A DNA stretch of 64,000 nucleotides from Desulfobacteraceae bacterium (GCA_013791935.1 VMSV01000150.1:27429-91428); one strand, 5' to 3'; positions 52,364-61,805 are shown, numbered from the stretch's first letter. Program-made: numbers and translations. Notes: generated by a model not told the origin, from the sequence alone.

Positions 52364-53848
52364 ATGAAAAAAATAGTCCTTACCGCAATGGTTTGCATTT
52401 CAATAGGTTTTGCCGCCGGGTGGTTTCTGTTCCACCACCAAAACCAACCTGTAATAAAAGAAACAGCCCGCAAGGTTCTTTATTATCAAAACCCGATGAA
52501 TCCGGAAATGACCTCGCCAACGCCGAAAAAAGCGCCCGACGGCATGGATTACGTGCCGGTGTATGCTGAAGCGGAGAAGCCTTCCGGCCAACGCAAGATC
52601 GCCTATTATCAGGACCCCATGCATCCCTGGTATACTTCGGACAAACCGGGAAAGGCCCCGGATTGTGGCATGGACCTGGTGCCGGTGTATCAGGAGGATA
52701 ATTCTGCCAAAGGGATTTATATCAACCCGACCACGGTGCAGAACATCGGAGTCACTACCGAAACCATCTCCCGGAGGAAGCTCACCAAAACCATCCGCAC
52801 CTCGGCCATTGTTGAATTCGACGAAACCCGGCTCTACAGCATCAACACCAAATTCATGGGATGGGTCGAAAAGCTCTACGTGGATTACACGGGAAGGGCC
52901 GTGAAAAAAGGGGAGCCGCTGCTGGATCTCTACAGCCCGGATATTGTCAGCACCCAGGAAGAATATCTTCAGGCCTTGCGCTACCGGGAACGGCTGCAGA
53001 AAAGCGAGCTGGCTACAGCCCGGCGAGAGGCGGACGAGCTGGTTCAAAGCACCCGGCGCCGTCTTAAATACTGGGATATTACAGACAGGGAAATCGCATC
53101 CCTTACCCTGCGAGGAAAACCCGGGCGTGCATTGACCATCCATTCACCGGCAAGTGGCATCGTGACCGATAAAATGGTGATTGATGGTCAGCAGGTCATG
53201 CCCGGAATGACGTTATACAAAATAGCCGATCTTACCACGGTATGGGTCACAGCGGATATTTACCAGTATGAGTTGGATTGGATACGCCTGGGTCAAGAGG
53301 TGAGCCTGGAGATGTCCTATCTTCCTGAAAAAGCCATTCAGGGAACCGTCACCTATATTTACCCATACCTGGATACTGCCACCCGAACGGCCAAAGTGCG
53401 CATTCAAGTCCTGAATACCCCTGATTTTGATCTGAAACCCGGAATGTTCGCCACCGTGAAGATTGTTTCCCTGGTCTCCCTTGACGATATTGCAGTGCCT
53501 GAACAAGCGATAATCCGGTCCGGCGAACGCAATGTGGTGATTATTTCCCTGGGTGGTGGCTATTTTGATCCCCGGAATGTGAGACTGGGGGCATCCGCCG
53601 ATGGGTTTGTGCAAATTCTTGAAGGCGTGCATGAAGACGAGAAAGTCGTCACCTCGGCCCAGTTTCTCATCGACTCGGAAAGTAATCTCAAGGCGTCCAT
53701 CGCCGGCATGAACCAGCCTGAAAAAACCGATAAAAAACCGGAGATCGATCCAAAACAGGTGGACGAATTTTTTGAAGATTTTGAACCAAAGCCCGTAACA
53801 AAATCCGCCGAGGAAGAGCATAAATTGGATGGCATGGAGATGAAATAA
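52364..53848 (+). CDS. cusB: RND efflux periplasmic adaptor with two heavy-metal-binding domains (CusB-like)
   Basis: 494 residues from the ATG at 52364 (GGAG upstream). A membrane anchor ('IVLTAMVCISIGFAAGWFLF') is followed by two tandem HMBD/YHS-like motifs: 'YYQNPMNPEMTSPTPKKAPD' and 'YYQDPMHPWYTSDKPGKAPD', each ending in GMD-x-VPVY. Then come the barrel-sandwich hybrid ('WVEKLYVDYTGRAVKKGEPL', 'IHSPASGIVTDKMVIDGQQV') and the membrane-proximal domain. The C-terminal tail is charged, with a final 'HKLDGMEMK'. It hands Cu+/Ag+ to the RND pump and joins it to the TolC-like duct. Confidence 0.9.
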   Translation: MKKIVLTAMVCISIGFAAGWFLFHHQNQPVIKETARKVLYYQNPMNPEMTSPTPKKAPDGMDYVPVYAEAEKPSGQRKIAYYQDPMHPWYTSDKPGKAPDCGMDLVPVYQEDNSAKGIYINPTTVQNIGVTTETISRRKLTKTIRTSAIVEFDETRLYSINTKFMGWVEKLYVDYTGRAVKKGEPLLDLYSPDIVSTQEEYLQALRYRERLQKSELATARREADELVQSTRRRLKYWDITDREIASLTLRGKPGRALTIHSPASGIVTDKMVIDGQQVMPGMTLYKIADLTTVWVTADIYQYELDWIRLGQEVSLEMSYLPEKAIQGTVTYIYPYLDTATRTAKVRIQVLNTPDFDLKPGMFATVKIVSLVSLDDIAVPEQAIIRSGERNVVIISLGGGYFDPRNVRLGASADGFVQILEGVHEDEKVVTSAQFLIDSESNLKASIAGMNQPEKTDKKPEIDPKQVDEFFEDFEPKPVTKSAEEEHKLDGMEMK

Positions 53849-53899
53849 CGCCGGGATTCATGGCAGGAACAATGGAATCAGCAACAGGGACGTCCTATC

Positions 53900-56800
53900 A
53901 TGTTAAAAAAAATCATCGAATGGTCCATCAACAATAAATTTATGGTTATTCTGGCGACCTTGTTTCTCATCGCCTGGGGAATGTACTCCCTTTACAATAT
54001 TCCGGTGGACGCCATTCCCGATTTAAGCGACGTGCAGGTGATTATTTACACCGAATTTCCCGGTCAGTCACCCAGAACCCTTGAAGATCAAGTCACCTAC
54101 CCGCTTACCACCGCCATGGTGTCTGTGCCCAGCGCCAAGGTGGTCCGGGGCTACTCCTTTTTCGGCTATTCCCTGGTGTATGTCATCTTTGACGACGGGA
54201 CGGATATTTACTGGGCTCGAAGCAGGGTTCTGGAGTATCTGAACTACGCCGCAAAACGCCTGCCGCAAAACGTTACGCCCACCCTCGGGCCGGATGCCAC
54301 CGGCGTGGGCTGGGTTTTTGAATACACCCTTTCTTCCAAAAAACGCTCCCTCCAAGAACTGCGCTCCATTCAGGACTGGTACATGAAATACGGCCTCACG
54401 GCCGTGGAAGGTGTTGCCGAAGTGGCAAGTATCGGCGGGTTTGTCAAAGAGTACCAGGTCACCATCGATCCCATCAAGCTCATGGCCTATGATATCTCCA
54501 TCAATATGGTGGAAATGGCCATTATGAACTCCAACAATGATGTGGGCGGCGAGATCATTGAAATGGGTGAAATGGAGTTCATGGTCCGGGGACTGGGGTA
54601 TATTAAATCCATTGAGGACATCAAGACCATTCCCATCATGGTCGATCCCAAGCGAGGAACCCCGGTTTATCTAAGGGATATTGCGGACGTCACCATTGGA
54701 CCCCTCATGCGCCGGGGCATTGCCGAAAGCAACGGCGAAGGGGAAGTGGTGGGCGGCATCGTGGTTATGCGATACGGACAAAATGCCCTGGAGGTGATCC
54801 GCAAGGTCAAGGATAAACTGGAGGAACTCAAGGGAGGCCTTCCCGAGGATGTTAAAATCGAAACCGCATACGACCGGTCCGGGCTGATTCTTCACGCCAT
54901 CGACACCCTGAAAAGTAAGCTCATCGAAGAGATTCTGATTGTAGCCATTGTATGCATCCTTTTTCTTCTCCATTTCAGAAGCGCCATGGTGGCGGTGTTC
55001 ACCCTTCCCACGGCGATTCTGATTTCCTTTATCATCATGAAAATGCAGGGCATTAATGCCAACATCATGTCCTTAAGCGGAATCGCCATTGCCATCGGCG
55101 CCATGGTGGACGCGGCCATCATTATGATCGAAAACGCCCATAAGCACATCGAACATGAAAATGAAAAGCCCCCGGATCAGCGCCGGGACCATTGGATGTT
55201 GATCCTCGAATCCTCAAAAGAAGTGGGACCGGCCCTATTTTACTCCCTATTGGTGATCACCGTGTCGTTTATCCCGGTATTTACCCTGGAAGGCCAGGAA
55301 GGGCGACTTTTCAAACCCCTGGCCTTCACCAAAACCTATGCCATGGGGGCAGCGGCCATCCTGTCCATCACCATCGTCCCGGTTCTCATGGGATACTGGG
55401 TTCGTGGAAAAATTCTTCCGGAAACGAAAAATCCTCTAAACCGGCTTTTGATCGGGATCTATCATCCGGTGGTGAATTTTGTATTGCGATTCCCCAAGTT
55501 GATGATTGTTTTCCTGGTGGTGATGTTGGCAATCACCTGGATTCCCTTCAGCCGCATCGGGTCGGAATTCATGCCGCCCCTGTACGAAGGGGACTTGCTG
55601 TATATGCCCACAACCATGCCCGGCATATCCATTACCAAGGCCCGGGAACTGCTTCAACAGACCGACAAGATTATCCGTCAATTCCCCGAAGTGGAACGGG
55701 TGTTCGGCAAAGTCGGCCGGGCCGAAACCGCAACAGACCCCGCGGGCCTGGATATGATGGAAACCACCATCATGCTCAAACCCGAAGATCAGTGGCGGCA
55801 AGGCATGACAGTGGACCGACTCATTGATGAATTGAATCAGTCCATTCAGTTTCCCGGCCTCACCAATGCCTGGACCATGCCCATCAAAACCCGGACAGAC
55901 ATGCTCAGCACGGGGATCAAAACCCCGGTGGGCGTGAAAATTTCCGGGCCGGACCTTGCCGTCCTGGAAAACCTGGGCAAAGAGGTGGAAGCCGTGGTGC
56001 GCAAGGTTCCGGGGACACTCTCGGCGTTTGCCGAAAGAACCGTGGGAGGAAACTACCTGGATTTTGATATCAACCGCCAGGCCGCGGCAAGATACGGGCT
56101 CACCGTCGGGGATGTCCAAAAGGTAATCCAGATCGCCATGGGCGGCATGAGTATCACCTACACAGTGGAGGGACTGGAGCGATATCCGGTCAATCTTCGA
56201 TACAGCCGTGAGCTTCGGGACAACATCGATTCGTTAAAGCGCGTGCTGGTTCCCACCCCGGCAGGCCAGCACATTCCCATGGATCAACTGGCCGACATCA
56301 TCCCTCGAAAAGGACCCATGGTGATCCGGAGCGAAGGCTCCCGGCCCAATGCCTGGGTGTATGTGGATATTAAAAACATTGATGTGGGATCCTATGTACG
56401 GCAGGCAAAAATCGCCGTAGCGGAGTCCATCAAACTGCCACAGGGGTATAACATTGTCTGGAGCGGACAATACGAATACATGGCCCGGGCGGAAAAACGG
56501 CTCATGTTGGTCATCCCCATGACCCTGTTCATTATCTTTTTCATCCTCTACCTCAACACGCGATCTTTGCCCAAGGTGGCGATTGTGTTTCTGGCCGTGC
56601 CGTTTTCCCTCATCGGTGCGTTCTGGTATATCTATTTCCTGGGGTACAACCTGAGCATTGCGGTGTGGGTGGGAATCATCGCCCTAGCCGGCCTCGATGC
56701 TGAAACCGGGGTAGTGATGCTCCTTTATCTGGATGTGGCCTACGACGAACTAAAGAACAAAGGCCTCATGAACACCCTGGCTGATCTGAAAAACGCCATT

Positions 56801-57034
56801 CATCATGGTGCCGTACAGAGGGTGCGCCCGAAAATCATGACGGCTTCGGTGATCATTGCGGGCCTGCTGCCAATCATGTGGAGTCACGGCGCAGGGGCCG
56901 ACGTCATGAAACGGATTGCAGCCCCCATGATCGGGGGCGTGACCTCTTCCGTGCTCATGGAACTGCTCATCTATCCTGTAATTTATCTCCTGTGGAAAAG
57001 GCGGGGACTTTCTTCGGGAGATGTTCTGAAATAA
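53900..57034 (+). CDS. cusA: Heavy-metal efflux RND pump (CusA/CzcA family)
   Basis: 1044-residue inner-membrane pump with twelve TM segments. HME-RND hallmarks: 'IPVDAIPDLSDVQVIIYTEFPGQSP', 'LGPDATGVGWVFEY', 'IAIGAMVDAAIIMIENAHKH' (TM4 proton-relay Asp/Glu), 'GSEFMPPLYEGDLLYMPTTM', 'MPIKTRTDMLSTGIKTPVGV' and 'VWVGIIALAGLDAETGVVML'. The methionine-rich path fits monovalent Cu/Ag rather than Zn/Co, though specificity is inferred. It follows cusB by 51 bases and ends the efflux operon. No CusRS-type regulator is present in the window. Confidence 0.92.
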   Translation: MLKKIIEWSINNKFMVILATLFLIAWGMYSLYNIPVDAIPDLSDVQVIIYTEFPGQSPRTLEDQVTYPLTTAMVSVPSAKVVRGYSFFGYSLVYVIFDDGTDIYWARSRVLEYLNYAAKRLPQNVTPTLGPDATGVGWVFEYTLSSKKRSLQELRSIQDWYMKYGLTAVEGVAEVASIGGFVKEYQVTIDPIKLMAYDISINMVEMAIMNSNNDVGGEIIEMGEMEFMVRGLGYIKSIEDIKTIPIMVDPKRGTPVYLRDIADVTIGPLMRRGIAESNGEGEVVGGIVVMRYGQNALEVIRKVKDKLEELKGGLPEDVKIETAYDRSGLILHAIDTLKSKLIEEILIVAIVCILFLLHFRSAMVAVFTLPTAILISFIIMKMQGINANIMSLSGIAIAIGAMVDAAIIMIENAHKHIEHENEKPPDQRRDHWMLILESSKEVGPALFYSLLVITVSFIPVFTLEGQEGRLFKPLAFTKTYAMGAAAILSITIVPVLMGYWVRGKILPETKNPLNRLLIGIYHPVVNFVLRFPKLMIVFLVVMLAITWIPFSRIGSEFMPPLYEGDLLYMPTTMPGISITKARELLQQTDKIIRQFPEVERVFGKVGRAETATDPAGLDMMETTIMLKPEDQWRQGMTVDRLIDELNQSIQFPGLTNAWTMPIKTRTDMLSTGIKTPVGVKISGPDLAVLENLGKEVEAVVRKVPGTLSAFAERTVGGNYLDFDINRQAAARYGLTVGDVQKVIQIAMGGMSITYTVEGLERYPVNLRYSRELRDNIDSLKRVLVPTPAGQHIPMDQLADIIPRKGPMVIRSEGSRPNAWVYVDIKNIDVGSYVRQAKIAVAESIKLPQGYNIVWSGQYEYMARAEKRLMLVIPMTLFIIFFILYLNTRSLPKVAIVFLAVPFSLIGAFWYIYFLGYNLSIAVWVGIIALAGLDAETGVVMLLYLDVAYDELKNKGLMNTLADLKNAIHHGAVQRVRPKIMTASVIIAGLLPIMWSHGAGADVMKRIAAPMIGGVTSSVLMELLIYPVIYLLWKRRGLSSGDVLK

Positions 57035-57087
57035 TTCGTCCGGCAATTCAAACCGGTGGTTGATGGATTCGTAAACGAAATGCCTTC

Positions 57088-58242
57088 TCAACCGAAAAAG
57101 CCATGCTTACGCGGGGCTTGAATGGGTTTGTTATTTCTTGTTTTTTTGAGGTCAATCGCGTCTTCCGGGCAGTTTGACGCACAGATCCCGCACCCGATGC
57201 AAAATTCAAGATCCATGTGAATCAGGGATTGTGAATCCTCCTCCCTGAATGAAACAACTTCCATGGGGCAAATGGTTTCGCATGTACCGCATCGGGTGCA
57301 TTTTTCATGGTCGATCACGGGAGTGAAATTTGAAAATGCGGCGCGCCCCTTGTACCGAAAATCCTTGATGATCTTTAAATGCCCGCAGCAGCAGGAGCAG
57401 CAATTGCAGATATAGGATGCAGGCTCTTCAAAATTCTGGGTGGAGTGGACCAGTCCTTCAGTTTCGGCTTTTTTCATGAGGGTCATCATTTCATCAAAAT
57501 CAACCTGACGCCCGAACCCGGCTTTTATGAGTTTTTCCGCCGAAGCTCCGGCAAGGGCGCAAAAATTCTCATGTGTTCTTTTGCAGGGGTTGCCGGACAT
57601 TTTCGCCATGGTTCTGCAGGCACACGGGGCTACAGCAAAAATATCATATTTTTCAAGGAGCCGGGCTACCACCTCAAAAGGAAGTATTTCCGGCTTGCTC
57701 TCAAGAACTTCATTAATTTTAATGGTTCGCAGGGTTGGTTCAATGGCCGGTATAAACCGCCACCGGGATTGGGGGTCGAAATCGTGGGGAAAGTTTATGG
57801 GCAGTTTTAGGCCCGGATTGAATGCCATTCCCATAAGACCGTAATGGGCCCGGGCTACGTTGCTCATTTTTTCGGGATCATCTTTGGCTGCCACAAAATA
57901 ATACTCGAATATTCCGGGCATGTAAGCGGATATAAAGACCTCCCCGTTTTCTCCCGATTGGACTTTCCCTTTTACCGCCATGTCCAGAAGGAGGGCTTGA
58001 AGTTCTTCCAAAGTTTTCCGGGAACGCGCAGATGCCTGAGCCAGAGTCACTTCCTCCCACGTATGATTAAAAATGGCGACCATAAGGGCCGCTTCTTTTG
58101 GGGAGTATAAGTTCTCAAGGAGTAGATTTGTGAGTGGGTGTTGGGGCAGCTTTACAAATCCAGGGGCATCGGGGCTTAGCAAGGTTCTTAATTTTTCGTA
58201 AATTTCACTGGATTCATCTAATGTCTTGGCATGGTTTTCCAT
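57088..58242 (-). CDS. Winged-helix/multi-cluster [4Fe-4S] protein (paralogue of 9373-10467)
   Basis: 384 residues from the ATG at 58242 (GAGGGT six bases upstream); the tracked start reads back through an attC-like site. A helix-turn-helix-like N-terminus ('EEVTLAQASARSRKTLEELQALL') is followed by 'MPGIFEYYFVA', Cys motifs 'VAPCACRTMAKMSGNPC' and 'YICNCCSCCCGHL', and a C-terminal 2x[4Fe-4S] ferredoxin ('CTRCGTCETICP', 'CIGCGICASNCP'). Order and spacing match the protein at 9373-10467, including 'MPGI.E..F' and 'GLvH.tQN'. Role unknown; a redox carrier or sensor is possible. Confidence 0.85.
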   Translation of the reverse strand: MENHAKTLDESSEIYEKLRTLLSPDAPGFVKLPQHPLTNLLLENLYSPKEAALMVAIFNHTWEEVTLAQASARSRKTLEELQALLLDMAVKGKVQSGENGEVFISAYMPGIFEYYFVAAKDDPEKMSNVARAHYGLMGMAFNPGLKLPINFPHDFDPQSRWRFIPAIEPTLRTIKINEVLESKPEILPFEVVARLLEKYDIFAVAPCACRTMAKMSGNPCKRTHENFCALAGASAEKLIKAGFGRQVDFDEMMTLMKKAETEGLVHSTQNFEEPASYICNCCSCCCGHLKIIKDFRYKGRAAFSNFTPVIDHEKCTRCGTCETICPMEVVSFREEDSQSLIHMDLEFCIGCGICASNCPEDAIDLKKTRNNKPIQAPRKHGFFG

Positions 58243-58320
58243 AAACATACCCTCATAATCCTGCAAAAATATAAATGTGAAGGGAGTTCCCTTTTTATCA
58301 ATTACAGCCTTTTTGCTTGC

Positions 58321-58422
58321 GCCTAACTCGTTATCTGACTGTGGGGTTCGGCCCGACCAGCCTGCAGAGCCACGCAAATTAGACGCTTCAGCCCTGCCGT
58401 GCTTTTCGCTGTCAGGTTAAGC
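58321..58422 (-). repeat. attC-like recombination site (integron cassette type)
   Basis: On the minus strand the 102-base element opens with GCTTAAC (R'' box, RYYYAAC) and CTGAC, and closes with GTCAG, a seven-base spacer and GTTAGGC (R' box, GTTRRRY). The outer boxes pair fully with one G-T wobble. It follows the stop of the 58429-59085 gene by six bases, as attC sites follow cassette genes. No integrase gene is nearby. Confidence 0.5.
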
Positions 58423-58428
58423 CGATAG

Positions 58429-59085
58429 TTAACGGCTCCCTCTTGAATTACCATTCAGAGCTTCAATTTTCTTTAGAATTTTATTAAGGAAAGCGCCCCC
58501 AAAAGCAATTTCTATGTTTTGAGCGATTCCACGGTCTAACAATAAAGTTGAAGAAGTTCGATCCTGATTACATGGAAATATTGAAACTTCCTCTTGTACC
58601 GACAAAATTATAGGTTCAGACTCAACCAAGGCTAATGGCCAAAGGATACATGCTAAAGGCTTTACTGAATTTATGGGTATTTTCATATCAACTGCTGCCT
58701 GATGCAGGGAGCATAAAACCTTTCTTCCTTTTGCTTTATATCCGAACACACAAAAGCCATTATCGTTCTTATCAATTGAATAGGTGTTTCTGCCTTCATC
58801 TTCGAAAACGTTGCCAAAATCCTTATCCAATCTCAAATTACGTGAGTATTGTGAAGCATGAGGGATAACATTTATGATATTGGATAGTTCGGCTTTGCTA
58901 ATGAGTACCTCATAGTGACTGCAACAACATTGCGAAATTTTACAATTGTTGGAGGCACAAGAATGGTTGATAGAGGATAACCCTTTAAGATCCAAGATAA
59001 TACCATCAATAATAGGGAAGAAAACATCCTGAGAATTCATTTGAAACTTAATTATCCTTCCTAAAAAGTTTAGCGTTTCTTCCAA
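58429..59085 (-). CDS. Cys-rich protein, possibly YkgJ/DUF3109-like (cassette-like gene)
   Basis: 218 residues, AT-rich unlike its neighbours. Cys-rich part: 'SCASNNCKISQCCCSHYEVLISKAEL' near 45-70 and 'VLCSLHQAAVDMKIPINSVKPLACILWPLAL' near 125-155. A CxxC/CC group at the N-terminal side with later 'C.lH...........KP..C..wPl' is the pattern of the YkgJ/DUF3109 zinc- or iron-cluster families. I am not certain of the family. It sits between two attC-like sites and may be a mobile cassette gene with its own translation signal. Confidence 0.65.
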   Translation of the reverse strand: MEETLNFLGRIIKFQMNSQDVFFPIIDGIILDLKGLSSINHSCASNNCKISQCCCSHYEVLISKAELSNIINVIPHASQYSRNLRLDKDFGNVFEDEGRNTYSIDKNDNGFCVFGYKAKGRKVLCSLHQAAVDMKIPINSVKPLACILWPLALVESEPIILSVQEEVSIFPCNQDRTSSTLLLDRGIAQNIEIAFGGAFLNKILKKIEALNGNSRGSR

Positions 59086-59126
59086 AGGTCTTCTTTGTCG
59101 ATTAACCCATTTTTATTAATGTCTAT

Positions 59127-59214
59127 TTTTAACTGGGGAGTCGGGCCAGCGGTGGCCACTGAAATAGATCTAAGAACGCTACTCCCCGCCGTCTGAGTGT
59201 AGCACTTGTTAAGC
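59127..59214 (-). repeat. Degenerate attC-like site
   Basis: On the minus strand it begins GCTTAAC, which overlaps the stop codon of the NYN gene as attC R'' boxes often do, then AAGTGC...GGCGGGGAGT. The complement ACTCCCC lies 39 bases on, then GTTAAAA. The R'' box and inner 7-bp stem are good; the R' box is imperfect. Confidence 0.35.
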
Positions 59215-59952
59215 ACTTTGTTTTGGTTTGTAGGCCACTATATTCACAGTACCTTTGCCTTTATATTTTTTCATTTCAAAGCTGCTGCTAAGTTGTTTAA
59301 TTATTTCTGTCAATTTGGTCGCACCATATGTGCGTGGGTCAAAGTCAGGAGTTGCTCTTTTCAAAAAACTTCCCGCTGAGGCTACATTTGCCCAGCCTTC
59401 ATCATCCTGGTACTGCTCCCAGGCTTTAGTAAGTACTGGAATCAACTCAGCCGCAATATTACTTTCATTATTAGATGAATGAATAGGAACTTTTGTTGAG
59501 GCAGCTTCTAAACCAAGGTTTTCCGTGTAGATAAAATCGTCACACGCATTTCGAAATGAAATTGGTGTTTTCTTTTCCCCGACACCAAACACAAATATTT
59601 CAGATTCTCGAAGTCTAGCTGCAAGCTTAGTAAAATCACTGTCACTTGAAACCAATGCAAAGGCATCGAACTTATTTGAATAGAGTAAGTCCATCGCATC
59701 AATAATCATCGATGCATCAGTAGAGTTTTTTCCAATAGTGTATGCGAATTGCTGAATAGGCTGTATTGCCAATTCATTTAAAGATTGTTTCCAGTTTTTT
59801 AAATATTCACTAGACCAATCCCCATATGCCCTTTTTATTACGATATGTCCCTGAGCCGAAATTTCATCGAGGATTGATTTAACCTTTGATTGCTGGGCAT
59901 TGTCAGCATCAATAAGTACTGCAATTTTTTTATGATCATCCAGATCTTTCAT
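59209..59952 (-). CDS. NYN-domain (LabA/DUF88) protein with OST-HTH/LOTUS-like C-terminus
   Basis: 247 residues. The PIN-like NYN nuclease domain is at about 8-150: 'KIAVLIDADNAQ' (first Asp), 'IVIKRAYGDWSSEYLKNWKQ', 'NSTDASMIIDAMDLLYSNKF' and 'ALVSSDSDFTKLAARLRE' (SDSDF acid cluster). The C-terminal about 75 residues ('LIPVLTKAWEQYQDDEGWAN', 'FLKRATPDFDPRTYGATKLTE') form a LOTUS/OST-HTH RNA-binding domain. Such proteins are presumed RNases. GGAG precedes the ATG. AT-rich with an attC-like 3' end, so probably acquired. Confidence 0.9.
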   Translation of the reverse strand: MKDLDDHKKIAVLIDADNAQQSKVKSILDEISAQGHIVIKRAYGDWSSEYLKNWKQSLNELAIQPIQQFAYTIGKNSTDASMIIDAMDLLYSNKFDAFALVSSDSDFTKLAARLRESEIFVFGVGEKKTPISFRNACDDFIYTENLGLEAASTKVPIHSSNNESNIAAELIPVLTKAWEQYQDDEGWANVASAGSFLKRATPDFDPRTYGATKLTEIIKQLSSSFEMKKYKGKGTVNIVAYKPKQSA

Positions 59953-60049
59953 TTCAACTCCTTGGCTAAAAAATTAGAAAACGGAAAAGGCTGCGTTCAA
60001 CGACAGATCCCTGCCATGGGTTGCGCCGAAAAAATAAGTTCCCATCTGT

Positions 60050-61447
60050 TTAATCCATTTGTTTTTGTAACCAGGTTAATGTTTCCGGAAAAGTCTTGAA
60101 TGTTACTTTTGTTCCTGTTTCGTCGTAGGATTCATTTAGGATGCCGGCTTTGGTTCTTAACTGTCCTAAAAGGTGTCCTTTGTCGTACGGGATCACCATC
60201 GTCGTTTCGATCATATTTGATTCGAAATATTGAAGGATTTTCTTTCGTAGAAATGCGACATCCTGGGGGTTATGCGCAGAGAGGAAGATGGCTTCGGGAA
60301 ATTCACGGTGTAGCTCTTCCAGTTCCCCGGTTGTGAGTTTGTCAATTTTGTTCAGGATTAGCCGGCTTGGAATTTTTTCACCACCGATCTCTTTCAGGAC
60401 CGATTGCGTCACAGCCAATTGAGATCGAAAAGCCGGATCGGAGGCATCGACTGTAAACAAAAGCAGCGAAGCAGCAAGCGCCTCATCAAGAGTAGATTGG
60501 AATGATGCAACTAAATCGTGAGGTAATTTCTTAATAAATCCAACGGTATCGGAGACGAGTACCGGAGGAAAAGCCTCTGGCTGCAAAGATTTCACACGGG
60601 TATCAAGCGTTGCAAATAATTTATCCTCTACCAATACATCGCTGCCGGTCAGTTCCCGCATCAGCGACGACTTGCCGGCATTGGTATAACCGACCAGAGA
60701 GACTTGGAAGTTTTCTTTCCTGCGGCTACGCCGTCTATTTTGCTCTTCGCGAATTCCAACAAGGCTGGACTTTAGTTCGGATATGCGGTCTCTAATACGA
60801 CGCTTGTCGAGTTCGTGAGAAGTCTCTCCTGCGCCTTTTGATCCAATACCGCCGCCTTGACGATCACCTCCAATATGAGATGCCCTCAGCCTTGGCGCCA
60901 AATAAGTCAACTTGGCGATCTCCACTTGAATGAGGGCCTCTCGGCTTTTGGCATGACGACTGAATATTTCGAGGATCACACCGGTTCGGTCTAAAACTTC
61001 GACTCCGGTTGCTTTTTCAAGGTTTTTCAATTGCTTCGTGGAAATTTCACCATCATAGACGACAACATCGGCTTGCACGCTGTTTTTTGCCATGGGGTCA
61101 TCGCTTGAACTCTCTTCATCTGATTCGGCGAGACTGCCGACTGGGTAATCTTCGTCCATGTCATCGGAGGTTTCATCTTCTGATTTCCGGCTAAATCCTT
61201 CAACAATCCCAGTGCCGCCCGTATAGCCGGCAAGTTCTTTTAATTTTCCTGCGCCCAATAAGGTTCCTGTCTCAGGTTTTGACCGGCGTTGCGTTAGCGT
61301 GGCGACGACTTCAAGTCCCATGGTTTTTGCCAGACGTCTGAGTTCGAGAAGAGACGAATCGTTCTCCTCATCGGAAACGCCATAAGTTTGAACTGAAAAC
61401 AAGACCGCCGTCTTCTTTCCTTTGTTATTATTTGATTGTTCGATCAT
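60050..61447 (-). CDS. hflX: Ribosome-associated GTPase HflX
   Basis: 465 residues. N-terminal HflX domain with 'LRRLAKTMGLEVVATLTQRR', 'GTLLGAGKLKELA', 'ADVVVYDGEIST' and 'RTGVILEIFSRHAKSREALI', then 'GAGETSHELDKRRIRDRISELKSSL'. G domain: G1 'GYTNAGKSSLM', 'FATLDTRVKSL', 'DTVGFIKKLPHDLVASFQST' (G3), 'NKID' (G4). HflX splits stalled 70S ribosomes. An unusual acidic insert (about 80-120, rich in Asp/Glu/Ser) interrupts the N-terminal domain between the GKL and VVYDGE segments. Confidence 0.93.
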   Translation of the reverse strand: MIEQSNNNKGKKTAVLFSVQTYGVSDEENDSSLLELRRLAKTMGLEVVATLTQRRSKPETGTLLGAGKLKELAGYTGGTGIVEGFSRKSEDETSDDMDEDYPVGSLAESDEESSSDDPMAKNSVQADVVVYDGEISTKQLKNLEKATGVEVLDRTGVILEIFSRHAKSREALIQVEIAKLTYLAPRLRASHIGGDRQGGGIGSKGAGETSHELDKRRIRDRISELKSSLVGIREEQNRRRSRRKENFQVSLVGYTNAGKSSLMRELTGSDVLVEDKLFATLDTRVKSLQPEAFPPVLVSDTVGFIKKLPHDLVASFQSTLDEALAASLLLFTVDASDPAFRSQLAVTQSVLKEIGGEKIPSRLILNKIDKLTTGELEELHREFPEAIFLSAHNPQDVAFLRKKILQYFESNMIETTMVIPYDKGHLLGQLRTKAGILNESYDETGTKVTFKTFPETLTWLQKQMD

Positions 61448-61712
61448 TTTTTGGTTTGACCATCCGTATTCAATTTAAAATGTTGTTTTTATATTTTCAT
61501 GGGGATCTATCCTATCTCTTCTTTTATGATCTATCCTATTTTGTCATAAGAAATCAACAGGTCAAAACCGGGTTAGCAGAAAACCCCCAGGAAATGAGGA
61601 ATCATCCTTTCCCCAAAAAGGACGATAATGATTTCAGATGATTTTGTTTGATCAATCGGGGTTTTTTTTCTAAACTGTTTGACCTTGGTGGACGGGAAGA
61701 ATGGGATCATTC

Positions 61713-61805
61713 ATGATCATCGAACAAGCTGCTGAAGTTCTGAAAATTGAAGCCCAGGGTATTCTGGATCTCATCGATCGTTTAGGAAAGGCGCTCATCC
61801 AGAGA
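61713..61805 (+). pseudogene. KdsD/KpsF-like sugar-phosphate isomerase, N-terminal fragment
   Basis: About 30 codons, 'IIEQAAEVLKIEAQGILDLI' followed by 'DRLGKAL', match the first helix of arabinose-5-phosphate isomerases (KdsD/KpsF/GutQ). The reading then loses similarity. The SIS domain and CBS pair are absent. Likely a remnant left by a rearrangement; the match is short. Confidence 0.45.

Noticed and set aside
52487-52562. First CusB heavy-metal-binding motif lacks Cys
   Set aside because: The APDGMDYVPVY form is a normal variant of this domain, so it is not a defect.
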